A stretch of DNA of 64,000 bases from Desmodus rotundus. Taxonomy: Eukaryota; Chordata; Mammalia; Chiroptera; Phyllostomidae. The stretch spans positions 192,798,143-192,862,142 of the forward strand of contig NC_071387.1 in the NCBI RefSeq assembly GCF_022682495.2. The letters run 5' to 3'. This document shows, piece after piece, positions 11,612-24,896 of this stretch. Position 1 is the stretch's first letter. Every line of letters begins with the position of its first letter. The notes under the pieces were generated by a model. The model searched no databases and was not told the origin of the DNA. It worked only from the letters and a program-made list of their open reading frames with translations. Position numbers and translations under genes: made by a program.

Positions 11612-12299
11612 CATCTGAATTTGTAACAGATTAAGTTCCTCTTGAACATTATTGTGACATTTTCTCACTAGATACCATAAAATATTTTCTTTCTTTATAA
11701 CGAAGAAAAATATAATGCACAAATATCAAACATGCTCCCAATTATTTTTATGAAGCAGAACATTTAAAATAACAAAACTGACTCTAGAAAAGCACACTTT
11801 TTTCTAGATAGAGCTAAATGTTGATAAATTTCCAATAATATATTCTGTCATGTAAACACTTTTGGCATATTCTGGTTTTTATATTTTCACATTCAGGCCT
11901 CTGGGGGAAAATAAAATAGCTTTAAAAATGTGCAGAACTGCCCTGTTCATTGATTCTGTAAAGGCACCCATGCTGCCAAAGTAGCTATTTTAACTGTGTT
12001 ACAATGCAGAGTTATGTGAGCAGAAATTTTAAGATCCATGTTGATCAATAATCACTGATCTCAATTATAATCATAAGGTTAGACAAATAGTGGGCCGAAT
12101 GAATTAGAATTAGAATTCTTCAGTTTTACTCAGGAAAAACAATTTTTAAAAGTGTTGTACTGCCACTTTTTATGAAGTTGTGAGTTGGTATTCTATTATT
12201 TCTACCCAAAATAACTCTATTATACCAACTACTGAATCTTAAAATTGAGACAAAATCATAATTAACTGCACAGAGAGTACATGAAAGAAAAAAAATCTT
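11612..12299. other. no recognised gene
   Basis: AT-rich, stop-dense sequence. Nothing could be supported. Confidence 0.4.
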
Positions 12300-13330
12300 C
12301 GTCAATGTGAAACAGGTGTGGAATGAGGTTCAGAACAGAATGTAGGATGAGAAACCCCTGGGAATATAGGGGAAAAACCCATGGTTTTGGCTTGAGGAAT
12401 GGAAAAGCCTAGCACAGGTATTTTGCATATATATGACCACTTGGCTAGCTTCATAGTCACGTTAAATAGCTTGCCTGTGCTGCTCCCCCGGGCAGGGGAG
12501 ATGGTCACCACTTCAACCCATGATGTAGTGGGAGTAGCTTGCTAGCCTGTGCAAGGGGCAGTTAATTCTGTGTCACTGGGCCACACCTGACAGACTAGCA
12601 ATGGCAGCCGGAGAAAGGCAGAAGATACTGGAGGACTGGCAGGTTTAGCCCTTTGTGGGAGGAGTTGGAAATAGACTTATGGAAGAAGCCCCTGGCTGGG
12701 ATCTAATCTCAAGCAGGGTGGTCATTCTCTGTCTTGGCCATGCAGCTCGGGAAGGAGAAGGGCATTTGGCCATGGAGAGAGTAGTAGTAAAAAAGGACAA
12801 GTAAGCATGCAGCTATGTAGTTTATAGTGAGGGAGGAGACCATGCAGCCCAGACTAACAAGAAAGGCGATGCTGCTACTGTGACTGTGCCTGCTCTAGCT
12901 GACTGCAGAGCTGCAAAGGACTTCCTTGCAAGATCCTGACCTGCTGCACCTGGATGGTACCTGGACTTTTAAGACCTATGCCTTTCCTGAGTTTCACCAT
13001 GATCCAAGGTAACACAGCACATGTTTTTCTGGACTATTACACAGAGGCTTATGGCAACCATTGCAGACCCTGCACATATAAGGACATGGGGAACTTTTGA
13101 GGGTGCTTTTGGCTAGTAGCCTGGCGGGGAGCATGGGAAGTGCTGGGTCTCCTGGGAGAGGAGGGTTCTGAGATGAGGTGCTCTGCACACCCCCAGGGTT
13201 GGAATGTTGTAGATAAAGATCTGCTCCTTCCAGCACTGATTGTTGGGTTATTCACCCAGGCACCACGTGGACAGGCCTGGTCTGCTCAGTAACAAATATG
13301 TGAGTTAAAACATAAGGTCAGGCTTTACTA
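12300..13330. mobile_element. GC-richer, LTR-like unclassified block
   Basis: About 1 kb that is clearly richer in G and C than both flanks, with no maintained reading frame. Near the right end is GTAGATAAAGATCTGCTCC, followed by GTTATTCACCCAGGCACCACG and GGTCTGCTCAG. This resembles the poly(A)-signal and U5 region of an ERV LTR. I could not define TG/CA ends or target duplications, so LTR identity is a guess from composition and layout. Confidence 0.3.
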
Positions 13331-14800
13331 AAGAAATAGCAATGTAGGCCGGCACAGGGAATCCATGGCTATTTTATATACCTCTACCCTTTAAATGTTA
13401 CTTCTCTTTATCTGCTCTTCACATGGATCAGAATCAATGCAAAGCATAACATATTATAAAACAACAGATCAAGTAAGGAATGAAGGTAGAAAGGGCTTCT
13501 GAAAAGAAAGAAACTTTGAGTCTGGCTCTATGCACATATGTCTTATTATAGAGGTCAAGAGAAGTCAAGAAAGGTCAAGTTTGTTTTATTTCCTCATTCC
13601 AGGAAATCTTGGGGTTGCTAGTCAAAACACACTCTACGCTAGCCAGTGGGAGAAAATCACTGTACGTAGTATTAAGAACCTGTTTTTTCCTAAATGGAAA
13701 ATACTATGGATAGTTAGGGACTTGGTATGGAACAAGATAAGCAAGAGGACAGATGAATTACACGGTACTGTTTTGCTCTCCTTCCAGGCTCACTTCTAGC
13801 CTGAGAAAAGGGATGTTTTGGCCTAGTTGATCAGCATATTGGGTTTGGGGGGAAAGCCCCACTTTTCACCTCAATTTAAGCCACTATCAGTTGTGTGTCC
13901 TATTATTGTTGTACTTACATTTTCCTTAGAGGCTTTCAAGGTGATAGGAAACTAGTTAAAAAGCAAATTTAAAGAGAGTTAACAGCATTATATAAGACCA
14001 TCTATCTTACAATTTCTTCCTTTTCCCAATAGTTATTAAATAGATAAAGAAATTATTACAATGCACCTTGATCAAATACCTATATTTAATGTAGTATGAA
14101 GTATATATTTGATAAATATCTAATAAAAATCTTGTAAAAAACAGAATAAACTATGGATTTAATGCTAACAGATAAATGTACAGTTATGTAGCAGCTCTGT
14201 GGTTGTTTGGATGATCAAATCCAAAACTGCTGATAGATTGATGTTGATTGAAGAAAATCTTTAAACATGTGCTAACAGAGCCTTTCCTGCTCCACATTTA
14301 CACCATTTCTCAGACCAGAGATGGCATGATGAGTGGATTTGAGAGTAGAACTAATCTAGAATATATTAGTAATAAGTATATTAGATGACAGAATCAGGAT
14401 GGGAAAATATTGATGAGTTAGATGAACCAAAGAAAATTAAATGAATTGTAATGAGAAAAAAATAAAGTATCAAGCTTTGCTCCAAAGAAACAACTGCAGA
14501 AACATGAATAAAGAAAATGCCTTCACACCAGCATTTGTGTAAAAGACATATGACTTCCTTGTGACTGCAGCTTTTATGTGATTCTGTTGCATGGTGTGAA
14601 AAATGCAAATTTGACCTTAGACTATATTAACATACATACAGAATACAGAGTAGGAAACTGTACGGTCCCACTGTAACCTCAGATTGTAAGTGCAACGTGT
14701 GGGTAAAAAAATCCAATTTGCATGCTAGATTTTTAAACAAATATCTTCCAAAATCAAGTACATTTAGAAGAAAATGGCCAGCATCAAAGAATGCTCTATG
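13331..14800. other. no recognised gene
   Basis: AT-rich, with short open frames but no domain, splice-site context or known repeat that I could identify. Confidence 0.4.
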
Positions 14801-14802
14801 AA

Positions 14803-14809
14803 ATAAATA

Positions 14810-14840
<31 letters not shown>

Positions 14841-14842
14841 AA
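14803..14842 (+). repeat. (AAAT)n microsatellite
   Basis: About ten tandem AAAT units, preceded by ATAAATAT. They could mark the tail of a lost SINE, but no SINE body precedes them. Confidence 0.95.
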
Positions 14843-14989
14843 TAGTTTTTATAAGCATTTAAAGTACCTTGTTCTAGAATGACAAGTATTAGGTATGCAC
14901 ACAATTCCATAGAAAGGAATTTGGTGCAATGGAAAGGAAATATAACTAGTGGTTCCATATAAGTGTAGACAATTGTACACGTTCAAGAT

Positions 14990-17230
14990 GATAATGGAAT
15001 GTGTTCTGTATTTGCTTGGGCTTTTGGAAAGCAGACAAAACCCTGTAACTGGAATGTAAAGGATTTAATGGGAGACGTGTCTGTGAAAGATAATGGGGAG
15101 TGAACACTAAGAGCACGTAGGAGGAGCCATCAGACTGTAATGGAGGTCTGACTCCTCTGGAAGGGGAGATGGAAGGAGGGAGAATTGACTTGCACTGTTG
15201 GTCTTCAAAAATCTCAGCTGTGTGGAGGGCAAGCCCCAGAGTTAAAAGAGCTGTGAGAAGAGTCGCCCTTGGGAAGATGAGTCGTGACTCTAAGACTCCT
15301 AGTCATTAACTAAGTGCAGCCCTAGTAGGGTGTGGCTTCAATAGGAACACTGGCAATTCCCAAAATGTGGCATTTGAACACTGTTGGATAACCGAACTCC
15401 TTACCTGGAAAGCTTACTTTGCTTGAGATTGCATACTCTTTCATCGTGTGAAAGAAGCCCCTATTCATTTACAGTATGACTCATTTGAGTTACCCTCATA
15501 GAAAAGATGCTAATCCATGTTCATCAGTTTGGTCTTTCAGAAAACAGATGTGGAGACCACTGTAAGGAGCAAAGCTATATTAGGGAGCAGCACCTGAGAA
15601 AGGAAACGGAAGTGAGTAGTAATGCAGATCTGATGAAGGCTCTAACAGCTAAGCCCAACAACTCTAGAGCCAAGACTGTCCATCAGAGGGGTCCCATGCC
15701 GGGCAGAAATGGCAAGACCCCTTTTTAGCACAGTCTTACTCAGCCATTGCCTGAGCCATCTTGAGAAGTCTGACCTCAGCTCAGATGTTGAGGAATTAAT
15801 ACTCATGGGCTGTCAGTTAACAACAGTTGCAGCACACTCTTTCTTGAAGAAGGATCTAGATGCTAGATAGTTCGCTATTCGTCTCATAGTTCCGCCTCTC
15901 CACTCATGTTCAGTCAGCAACTCCTCCAGCGTGCCAGTGGTTGTCTTTACCTCGGTGTACATTTACAGGGAGGTTAGTAAGACAAATGGCAGCTCTCCTT
16001 CCAGTCATTGGCTTTGGGAAAGCAACTAATCATATCCCTCCTCTAATATACATTCTAAACTCAACTTACCCCCAGCTATCACCTCTGCTGGTGTTTTGAA
16101 TAACACGGGGCTGTAATGAAAATCTTCATTTTAAAGGCCAGATCCCTTAATAATTGTAACCTTCTCAAGCAGGGGTCACTATTCTTGTCCATTCATAATC
16201 GCAGTGGGCACAGGTAGAACTAATAATGGACAGCCAAGTGTATCATCTGAATTTTGCATGTGTTCCTCACTGCCCTGGTGCTTTAATGGTAGTCCTACCT
16301 TTTCTTACTAAACAGGGTCAGTTCTTCCTGCAAATAGGGTGACTTTTTTCTTACCTACCGGCCTCCTAGAAAAAGGGCATTTTCTTTAGGACTTTTATCC
16401 CAGCAGAGCCCAGGGATCTGGAAATGGGGAATATGCATTAACAATTACAATGCCTTCACCCCGTGGTTCCTGGATTCATACACTTTTTCTATTGAGGATG
16501 CAGTTAAATAGAGACATCTCTGATTCAGTGAGAATGGAACACTATCTGCAGGGTATTTTTCTCAAAACTGGAATTTCAGAGGCACCTTTAGCATGTCATT
16601 TCAACTTTATTATTCCAGCTGTTTCTGAATGGTTCCATATGCAATATGGGTCTATCTTAACTTCATTATGAATGAGATCCTCTTCTTATACACATTTTCA
16701 TGGGTTTTCATACCTATGGGCACTTGCTCCATAAGCTCCTGAATTATGGTCTTAATTGAGACTCAGCACGTAGGCAGAGCAAGCCCATGCCTAAAATAAA
16801 TATCCATTCCTATGAGAACAAATCAATAGCCATTCAGGACATTAAGAGCCAGTTCATCTCCTTGAGATCACACTACACACACTGTGTTGCTCTCTTTTGT
16901 ACAATTAGAGGTAGCAAAGCTAGATCAACCTTGCAAAGAAGGAGTGCCTGCCTATTCTTCATCTCTGCTGCAATGCGCACATGACTTGTGTGCTCACTCA
17001 TAGTATGAAATGGCTGCTAATAAAATCTGGTTACCATTAACTGGTGGAATCATCAATATGCATTTGGATGTGCAGTACTTCTGTGGTAGTCATTTTCTGC
17101 TGCATATTAATATGTTATACAAAGATCTTCACCCTTTGTCCCTATTCCCATCTATCCATCAATATGCCTCTACCCCAGACTTCCTGTCTCTGATTTTCCA
17201 ATCTCCTTTGGTCTCCTGAGAAACTGTCCA
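14990..17230. mobile_element. ERVL/MaLR-like internal relic
   Basis: The composition is more balanced than the flanks. Stretches around 16380-16770 (for example CCCAGGGATCTGGAAATGGGG, CAATGCCTTCACCCCGTGGTTCC and ACTATCTGCAGGGTATTTTTCTC) and 16960-17060 resemble internal sequence of old mammalian ERVL/MaLR elements. No gag, pol or env frame is intact, and strand and boundaries are not determined. A LINE or a unique region remains possible. Confidence 0.3.
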
Positions 17231-17745
17231 GCTCATTAATCACTCCTCTCAACCTCAGCCACTTCTCCTTCAAATAATGTGATTAACCAGGTCCACCACC
17301 CAAAGCTTCCCCCATTGGAATGATTTTTATTTCTCTGTATTTTAAGGCTACCTATAAATTAGCCTACAATGCAGCCACTTTTTTATACATACTCAAAAAA
17401 ACATATTTAGCTAACCAACTTTATCTTGGAAATCAATCTAATCTTGGCACATCAACATAAATCTGTGAATATTCTGTTAAGATCCTCCCCTAATATCTCC
17501 CCTAAACTCCCAGCCTTTAAAACCCTCAAGCATGTCTGCTGTCCCTCTCGGGAGCACACCCACACTGTTTCCATCCCACTCCACTCTCCTGCCCAGGTGC
17601 ATTCTCTTCGTTTCTCTCCTAAGCTCCAAGGGCTTCTCATTGGTTTCTGTAACTGGTTTCTGGAGCCTACGCAGCCCAGGTGGCGCACTTCTATTCTAAT
17701 ACCTCTGTAACTTTCTAAATAAACATTGTCTTACAATTAAAAAAA
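17231..17745 (+). mobile_element. candidate LTR or processed-transcript 3' end
   Basis: A pyrimidine-rich, GC-richer block (17490-17700) ends in TTTCTAAATAAACATTGTC. That is a canonical AATAAA with a downstream run AATTAAAAAAAG. An LTR R/U5 region or the tail of a retrocopied transcript would both look like this. Overlapping open frames on both strands (94 and 78 codons) show no domain. Confidence 0.3.
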
Positions 17746-17989
17746 GATAATAAATGTAAAATATTACAATACAACCCTAAAGAGCATAATTCTAGTCATA
17801 CAAAACATCACATGTTCCAAGAAAAAATGCCATAAAATATTATCTATGCTTGTCTTTAAAAGAGAAAAGGTAAGATTTGGAATATTAAAATAACTATTTT
17901 AATATATCTGATTTTATAAAGATTTGAAGCTTGCAAATGTCTAAATATCTTTTCAACAGATAGATAGAGGCATCTAGATACCTCCCTCA

Positions 17990-18190
17990 ACAATATTTGG
18001 CTCCTAAGGCAGAGTGCCCTCTGAAGCCAGACACCTTCCACATTCAATCTTCCCCCATCAGCTGTACCATCTTTGATGAGTTGCTTAACTAGTCTGTTCT
18101 TCTGTTTTATCATTAGTAAAATGGAGGTTACAATAATAATGCTCAATGCAAATTTATGTTGTGTGGACTACATGTTTTCAGGGCTTCAAA
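17990..18190 (+). mobile_element. MIR SINE, plus strand
   Basis: It shows the MIR core and 3' portion: GATGAGTTGCTTAACTAGTCTG, TGTTTTATCATTAGTAAAATGG and AGGTTACAATAATAATG. These correspond to the consensus phrases for 'CAAGTTACTTAACCTCTCTG', 'TTTCCTCATCTGTAAAATGG' and 'GGATAATAATAGTACC'. Heavily diverged. Confidence 0.72.
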
Positions 18191-21100
18191 CAGTGTCAAT
18201 TAACAATAGCATATGGTTACTATTTTGGCAAATTTTTCAGGACAAAAACAGGGAGTTTTTAAGCCAAAGTTTAACATGCTTCTTAGATTTGTAACTTGGA
18301 GGAAATGAGCTAATATCTATGAATCTTTGTTTAATAGCTTCAATTTGGGAATAATTCCGAGGAGTTTGCAGGGTTTGGGAAAATGTTGAATAAGTGAATG
18401 CATATGAGTATTCTAGTAAAATGCTACAGTAAGCCTCTGTGATAATGCTGATGATAATTTTTATTTGAGAAATTTATAAAGTGAGATTATGTTTAAAGGA
18501 AGTACACCACATGGAATCTTTTCAGTGAACTGTAACTTAAGTCATCATCATCACTACCATTGTTGTTATGATCACTACCATCACTTTCAATATTGTCAAC
18601 AGTGTTATCTTCACTTTTCATTTGATAATTTGAACCAAACTTAGCCAATACTCTTATGCAAGGAACTTTCTGAAACACACAAATCAATTACTTTTCCTGT
18701 GGAAAAAAATAATAATCTTTACTTCCAGTTGATCCTCCGAATAACTTTTATTTCAAAAAAGAATACTTATGTTTGAAAAAAATATATTCCGGTCTTAGAT
18801 TACAGTTTCATTTGCATGTCCTTAATTTTCTAACTTTGATTATTCCTATTGGGTCAAAGAGATAAGAGAGATAAAATATAGTCAATTATCTGGAAGCTGT
18901 GCATGCATGTACTTAAATGATATAATTATTATTTAAGAATAGTTAATTATCATATTTTGCTTTGGAAATTAGTACATTCGATTTTCTCAAATTAACTTGA
19001 TTATATGAAAGATATCCTTACTAGAATAAGATCAAGCAATTCATACTGTTTTGTGGTTTGCTTACTCCATAGTATATTCACCACTTCTGGATTCATCTTG
19101 GGCATCTACAAAATTGAAAAAAGAAGTGACTGTCCTTACAACAAGAAAATATATTGTTCAGGCAGCAAATTAATGACTTTCCAAAAACTCATATGAGAGC
19201 ACGGGTCAAAGGACAAATGAATATTTGCTTATCTTAGGCAGAAACTGACAGACGTGGTAAAAGCCTGTGGGAACGTTAAATTCGAAAATTGACAAACCGT
19301 TGGAGGCTGAATGTGAATTTGTATGACAGTGTGTAGCCCCCGGGGGCTGCAGTAATGGGGCATCCTGCCCATTCGCATGCTTTTTTCTTTAGAAAACACC
19401 AGACTTTCACAGAGAGGATCCACACAGATCCAGAGAAAGCTCTCTCCCTGAAACATTGGTTGGAGAAAAGAGCAGCCCCTGGAAATCCATCTCGATCACT
19501 GCCGTGTGAAACATAGGCTCAGACTGCAAGGGACGGTCACAGGACACAGACTGGGTGGGCGCTTGCTGCAGCTGGAGAAGGGAAAGCAGAGCAGGAGATG
19601 GTGTGACATGTGGCTTAATTTTAATCCATGTGCTTAGTATATATCCACTTTCAATTATATTTGTTATGAGTGAATTTACAGATGAATACACAAGAAAATT
19701 TTGACTATATATGTGTATGTGTGCTTTGCATATCATTTATGTTGATTTTTTAGCTTAATACTATAGATACTGTGCTATAACATTCAATAGTATTCAAATA
19801 CTTATATATAAGTAGATACATGGATTAGGCTGTATCTTCCAGGATATTTAAGGTTTTTATTTTTTATTTTTTGTAATTTTAGCTTTTCCAGTTTTTGCCC
19901 TTATAAATACAACTTTACTAAAAACAGTAAGTTAAAGACAATATGTGCTTATTAAACATTATTGATCCACTCTATCCTTAGAGTAATTCTCATAACTGGA
20001 ATCACCACATTAGACTTCTTTCTAGACTTTTGTGCTATATCTTCCAAATTGCTTTACATAAAATTTATACCAAAATGTATTCACTTTAGCAGTGAATTAG
20101 AACCCCCATTTCTCTGCAACCTGGTCAATATATTATACTTTCTGTATATTTTAATCTAGAACACAGCCCCCTTCCCCCACACATACAACAAACAAAAGTG
20201 ATATTTGGTGAAAACATAATCTTGAAGTCTTATTTTTGATCAGTTTGTGAATTATCAGTCTTTAAAAAATGTTTAACGTTACTAAACATACATTAGAAAA
20301 ACTAAAAATAGTATTTTTTGCATCTGTTAGGCTATATTTAGTTTAATCCTTTTTTCTACAATACTTTTGATTGATATTGCATTTTGATTGATACTGATAT
20401 TGTCTTATGTGAAAAATGCCTTTTCTAGATTTTGCCTCTTCTGTTTAATTTTTTAAAATGGCATATAGTATTTCTAACAGCCAGATTTAACTCCTAACAG
20501 ACTATAAAATGTGAACCATAGAGCTGATAGTTAGAATATACATTACAGTATTTACTCAGCTTAGCTTTTCCAGTCTTCACTGCTGTCCAAACCTGGAAAG
20601 TGACTCCGCACCCATCCACTCTGAAGAATTTGCGTTTGACGATCATTTTGCTGCAGAGTGGACATTAGATCTTTCTATCAGAAGGTGGATAGTGCAACTA
20701 TCCCAATATGCAGACTTATTTACTGATGAGAATCTTTCATTTAAGAGACACCAGGTACATTTGGGGTGAAGTTGCAACTGAAGTCTTCAAAGCGTACATA
20801 GGAGATACAGTCCTCTACTGCCCCCGATACACTATCGCTTCCTACTCGACTTCCTGTTAGGGTGTGGCAACTACTATTTGAAGCAAGATGTGTGTGTTAC
20901 ATCTCCAGGAAATTATTGTCAAATGTTACCTGTAATCTTCAATGTTTTAAGCCACATACTGATGTGGTGTTAAGGATCAGTGCTCCCAATGGGTGTTATT
21001 TGCAATCACTGTGGTTTTTACAGACTGGCCTGCCTTCAGCTTCCTAAGGCACATGGATTTGGACTGGAAAGTCCATGAGAAATTAAATACATAATGTCTC

Positions 21101-23021
21101 CTCTGATTTCATCCTTAGTCATTTGGTAAAGAGAAGCTGTAATTTATATTCAATAGTGCCTATTACCTAATTCAGAACAAAACCAGTTTTAGGAACATTT
21201 AAATTATTAGACAAATACATTCATTATAAGATATTGAAATGAGAAAAGGAGTGACTATGAGGTTATACGGTATGCCTATAATTCAAGACAATGGCATCTA
21301 ACTGTTTTCTTTGGAAACTCATCATCCCTGTTGAAATTTCTTTTCTTAAATGTTGGTTGTTTTTACTTTCACAATTTCTTCTTCCTTTTTATTACTATGA
21401 CATTTTTTTTCAATTATTTCACTCCTTAAATTGACATTGTTTCCTCTAAACTGTGAGGTAATGTATAACAATGAAAATTTATGAGTTCTAATTTCTGAGC
21501 AAGCAAGATAAGATATTAATATTTTTTACTCTATTTTTCTACCATTTGCCTATTATACACAAGAGAATGAAAATACCATAGAAATTAGGAATTAAAAACT
21601 GTTATTAACCATGGAAAATCTATGTGGGTGATTACACTCTGTCTTCACAGGGGAGTGAACATAAAAGGGAATAATCACCATTATCTCCAGGCAATCAAGA
21701 AGAATTCTTTGGCACTTTGATTTTCTCAGATAAGTAGTTTTATCAGAGGAGATACGCTGGTAGCCATTTGGTCAGAGTGACTTCACTGAAGCTGGGCAAA
21801 TTTATTGAACTCTTTTGCAGTGTACATATGTAGATAGGGGTAATATAAATGTATATTTTAATTGATAAGGTAGAAATTAATATACTTTACATAAAATAAG
21901 TACTTTTGTCTATTCGGTAAAATTTATAATCCATTCTTATTTCTTGCAATTTTATAACTCTCTACCTACTTGAGAAGTTAAATATTAATATGTATCTTTT
22001 GACTAATGTAGCTAAAAGTAGTTCTTTTCTTTCAACTGTTTTCAATTTATTCAATTAAACTGAAACATTAAAATGCAATCTGATGCTCAAACAATAGTTT
22101 AGTATATAAAATATAAGAAATATTTTAGACAAATTTAAGCAAGAATAAGTATAATTTCAATAAACTAATTTATCTAAATAATAGTCTGATCTCAACTTTA
22201 TGTTAAATAAAATATTTTCTGGATATTATAGGAGAAACAATTATGATAAAATTTAAAATTCTCACATTTATGAAATTTGATCTCAGAAAAAGTGAAATAT
22301 TTTAATTATTTGATATTTTTATAAGTATTCTACGTGTGAAGGATAGTATATGATCTCCTATTCTCCAGAGGCTTGCTGAATACGTTTTTTCCCATTGCTA
22401 CCACAGAAATAGTATCAAGTATTTCAAACATCATAGAGTATAAGAATAGAAAAACTTTTACCCCATTATCAGTTTAGAATTTTTAGATTGGCTATTTCTT
22501 TTTCATTTCAAAATATTCCAGTATTGAGAAACTAATTGAGTGAAGGTATTTCTCATCAACCCAGTCAGTGTAAAATGATCCCTTTGTTTAATATTGGTAT
22601 GAAGTGTATCAAAGTTACTGGAAGAAAAAATGACACGGCTGAGATAGAAGTGATGGTGATGCCTCAAACAGAGGAAAGTAGAGAGAACAGGCAAGAAAGG
22701 TTAGACTTAGCCAGGGTTTCTTTTTATACGGCTCTTTTTTGGGAGGAGGAAAATTGAGTTATGAAGGCACTATTATATACTGAGAAGTACATTTTTGACT
22801 GCTAGTGTCTATTTGGAAGCCATTTTAGTTTCTAAGTATTTCTTCCCATTCAATTTATTTACTGCATAAGCTCTGTGTAATTACTTCTTCCTTTGTATGG
22901 TACCAGATACACTTCTCCTCTATTTCTGACTTCCACCCCTTCCATAAGGTGTGTTCGGTCATGAACAATGAAATGAAAATAGGCTTGCCATTGCTACAAT
23001 GTTCAAGCTTATGATGATTAG
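18191..23021. other. gene-poor AT-rich stretch with two GC-richer islands
   Basis: No gene recognised. Two segments stand out by composition: about 19200-19620 and about 20570-21060. Neither holds a frame beyond about 110 codons or a repeat I can name. The first is partly open on the minus strand but has no domain. Either could be an old LTR fragment or a conserved element. Confidence 0.35.
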
Positions 23022-23875
23022 TGTGGCAAGCAGGACCAATAAAATGGCATCGGCCTGGTCAAGATAGCATAAAGTTTATAAAACAATGTGGAGTCACTCA
23101 TGTCAACCGAGATGGTTACCAGGCAGCCGTGACACTTTGGTTCAGGTATATCTAAGTCAGCCAGACCTGTAAGGCAAGGAGAGACACATGAGATTTCTGC
23201 ACATGTGACCAGAACAACTGTGTCTACAGAACAGGACCGTCAGTAGGCAGCCTCCTGGGGAAATTCTCACTCAGTATCAGGAGTCTCAAGATACTTATCA
23301 AGAGACCCAGAAGGTAGAGTACACGACCCTCAAGAGCATAACTGAGGCAGCCTCCAGACTATTGCTGACACAGCTGAGCTCCACACACCAAGACGGTGCT
23401 CCATGCCACGATGACCTCCCTTGGCATTGGCTGCAGGAAGCTCTGCCATGCTGGACTGAGGACTTCATCTGCCATGCTGCCCACCCAGCTCCAGAGATTC
23501 TGCCTTGTAATATGCTGATAACTCCCGTGCTCACCGTGCTATTTCCCAGACCTCTGGACTGAGACTCTGGGACTCGGGTTGGTTATCCCCCGATTGTCTT
23601 GTGTGAGGTTATAACTGATTGTTTCTGAGTGGGTATGTTGTTATTAGGTTAGCATGAATTTGGACTGAACCTGCATTAATAAAAGCCAAGTAAATAGCAT
23701 AGTCACCTGTGTTGGCTCCTTGTATTTCTAGGTGCCCGCATTACCTGTAGGACTGGTTGGTGGTTGTATATAGGTGGCTTAGCATTTTTGGTTTTTAAGG
23801 CTCTGATCAGATGACCTAAGTGGGAATCAAAGGCTGGTGTATAGGAAAGACTGTATCGTGAAACATACATTTACA
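23022..23875 (+). mobile_element. solo LTR, copy A (same family as 51976-52922)
   Basis: It begins TGTGGCAAGCAGGACCAATA and ends CATACATTTACA, giving the TG...CA ends of a retroviral LTR. A poly(A) signal, AATAAA, lies at 23678-23683. Imperfect octamers flank it (ATGATTAG at 23014-23021 and ATGACTAG at 23876-23883, 7 of 8). They look like a target duplication but are longer than the usual 4-6 bases. Much of the length aligns by eye with the reverse complement of 51976-52922. One shared landmark is GCACATGTGACCAGAACA, and another is CTGAGGACTTC. No internal retroviral sequence adjoins it. Short open frames within it are not genes. Confidence 0.85.
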
Positions 23876-23883
23876 ATGACTAG

Positions 23884-24690
23884 ATACAGGTGGTGTCAAA
23901 AAAGCAATAGTTTTTCTATCTCAACAAACACTGTTGAGTTATTTTCTCTGTATTAACAACCACGATTCAATATTTCAGTGCTATAGCAATCAAGGTTCTG
24001 TCTTACACACCTCAGTCCAGCTCCTTAGGTACTTTTGCCATGATACATTGTCTAACCTTTGAAATGAAGTCTTCAGTTTTAACCACCTCTTGCTTAGGCA
24101 TTTGAGAATGGCCCCCTTGCATCTCATATTTCTGAGCCCACCCTCACAAAACATACAAGAAAATCATATTTACAGGTGTCTGTGATGTTTGAATGTATCA
24201 TTTTACTCAGGAGGATAAACTTCTCTTGGTCTTTGAAAGTGAATCCACTTTTTTTTATTGGTTCCATAGAAATTTTTCAGCCTCTGTGGACACATTCAGT
24301 AACAAGTCTAAATTCCTCACCACCGGTTTAAAGATATTAATAAAGTCATACTTCATGCATTTGTGTTTTATTTTTCTGTACTATTATTTTCTTAACAAAC
24401 TGTATATTCTATATTGGAATATATGATTAAATGCAAAGTTTTAGGCTCATTTGTTTAATAAAATAGGTGATCCAAGCCCAAGCTAGTGGTTGATTTATCT
24501 ACATGTAAAATATAAATTCTGTTATACATGCATAAGTTCATGTGTGCATAATTGTATAGACTTAAAACCTCAGCTGTCAGCATTCTTCCAAATCACCTTG
24601 GTTAAAGAAAGGTCATATCTGTACTTCTCAGTTCCTTCACCTTTTTTACACATTGTCAGAGGGATGTAAAGCATAGGAAATACAGTCATC
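23884..24690. other. no recognised gene
   Basis: AT-rich sequence. A phrase at 23886 (ACAGGTGGTGTCAAAAAAGC) vaguely resembles a mariner end, but no partner terminus was found. Confidence 0.35.
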
Positions 24691-24893
24691 ATTGCTTCTC
24701 AGCCTTTTGGCTTAGATTGAGTAGAAATATAGTCAACAATATTGTAATAAATATAGTGTCAGGCAGGTACTGGAAATATCAGGAGAAACACTGTTAAAGT
24801 GTATGGTTGTCTACCTTACTATGCTGTACACCTGAAACTAGTACAAAAATATAGAGAATGCAAAGTGTAATTGAAAAAATAATTTAAAAAAAA
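24691..24893 (+). pseudogene. U2 snRNA / L1 3'-end chimeric retropseudogene
   Basis: Bases 24691-24722 match the first 32 bases of U2 snRNA at 27 of 32 positions (from memory of the human U2 5' end). Two of the five differences are CpG-decay changes (CG to TG and CG to CA). Without a break, the sequence then becomes a typical L1 3'UTR end: ATAGTCAACAATATTGTAAT, GTGTCAGGCAGGTACTGG, TATGCTGTACACCTGAAACTA, GTGTAATTGAAAAAATAA and an A-rich tail. This is the layout produced when the L1 machinery switches template from L1 RNA to an snRNA during reverse transcription. No convincing target-site duplication is seen, probably because of age. The U2 part ends before the branch-site-recognition region and cannot be functional. 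Confidence 0.85.
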
Positions 24894-24896
24894 CTC

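Noticed and set aside
24691..24722. Functional U2 snRNA gene
   Set aside because: Only the first ~32 bases are present, with five differences, and they are fused to an L1 tail.
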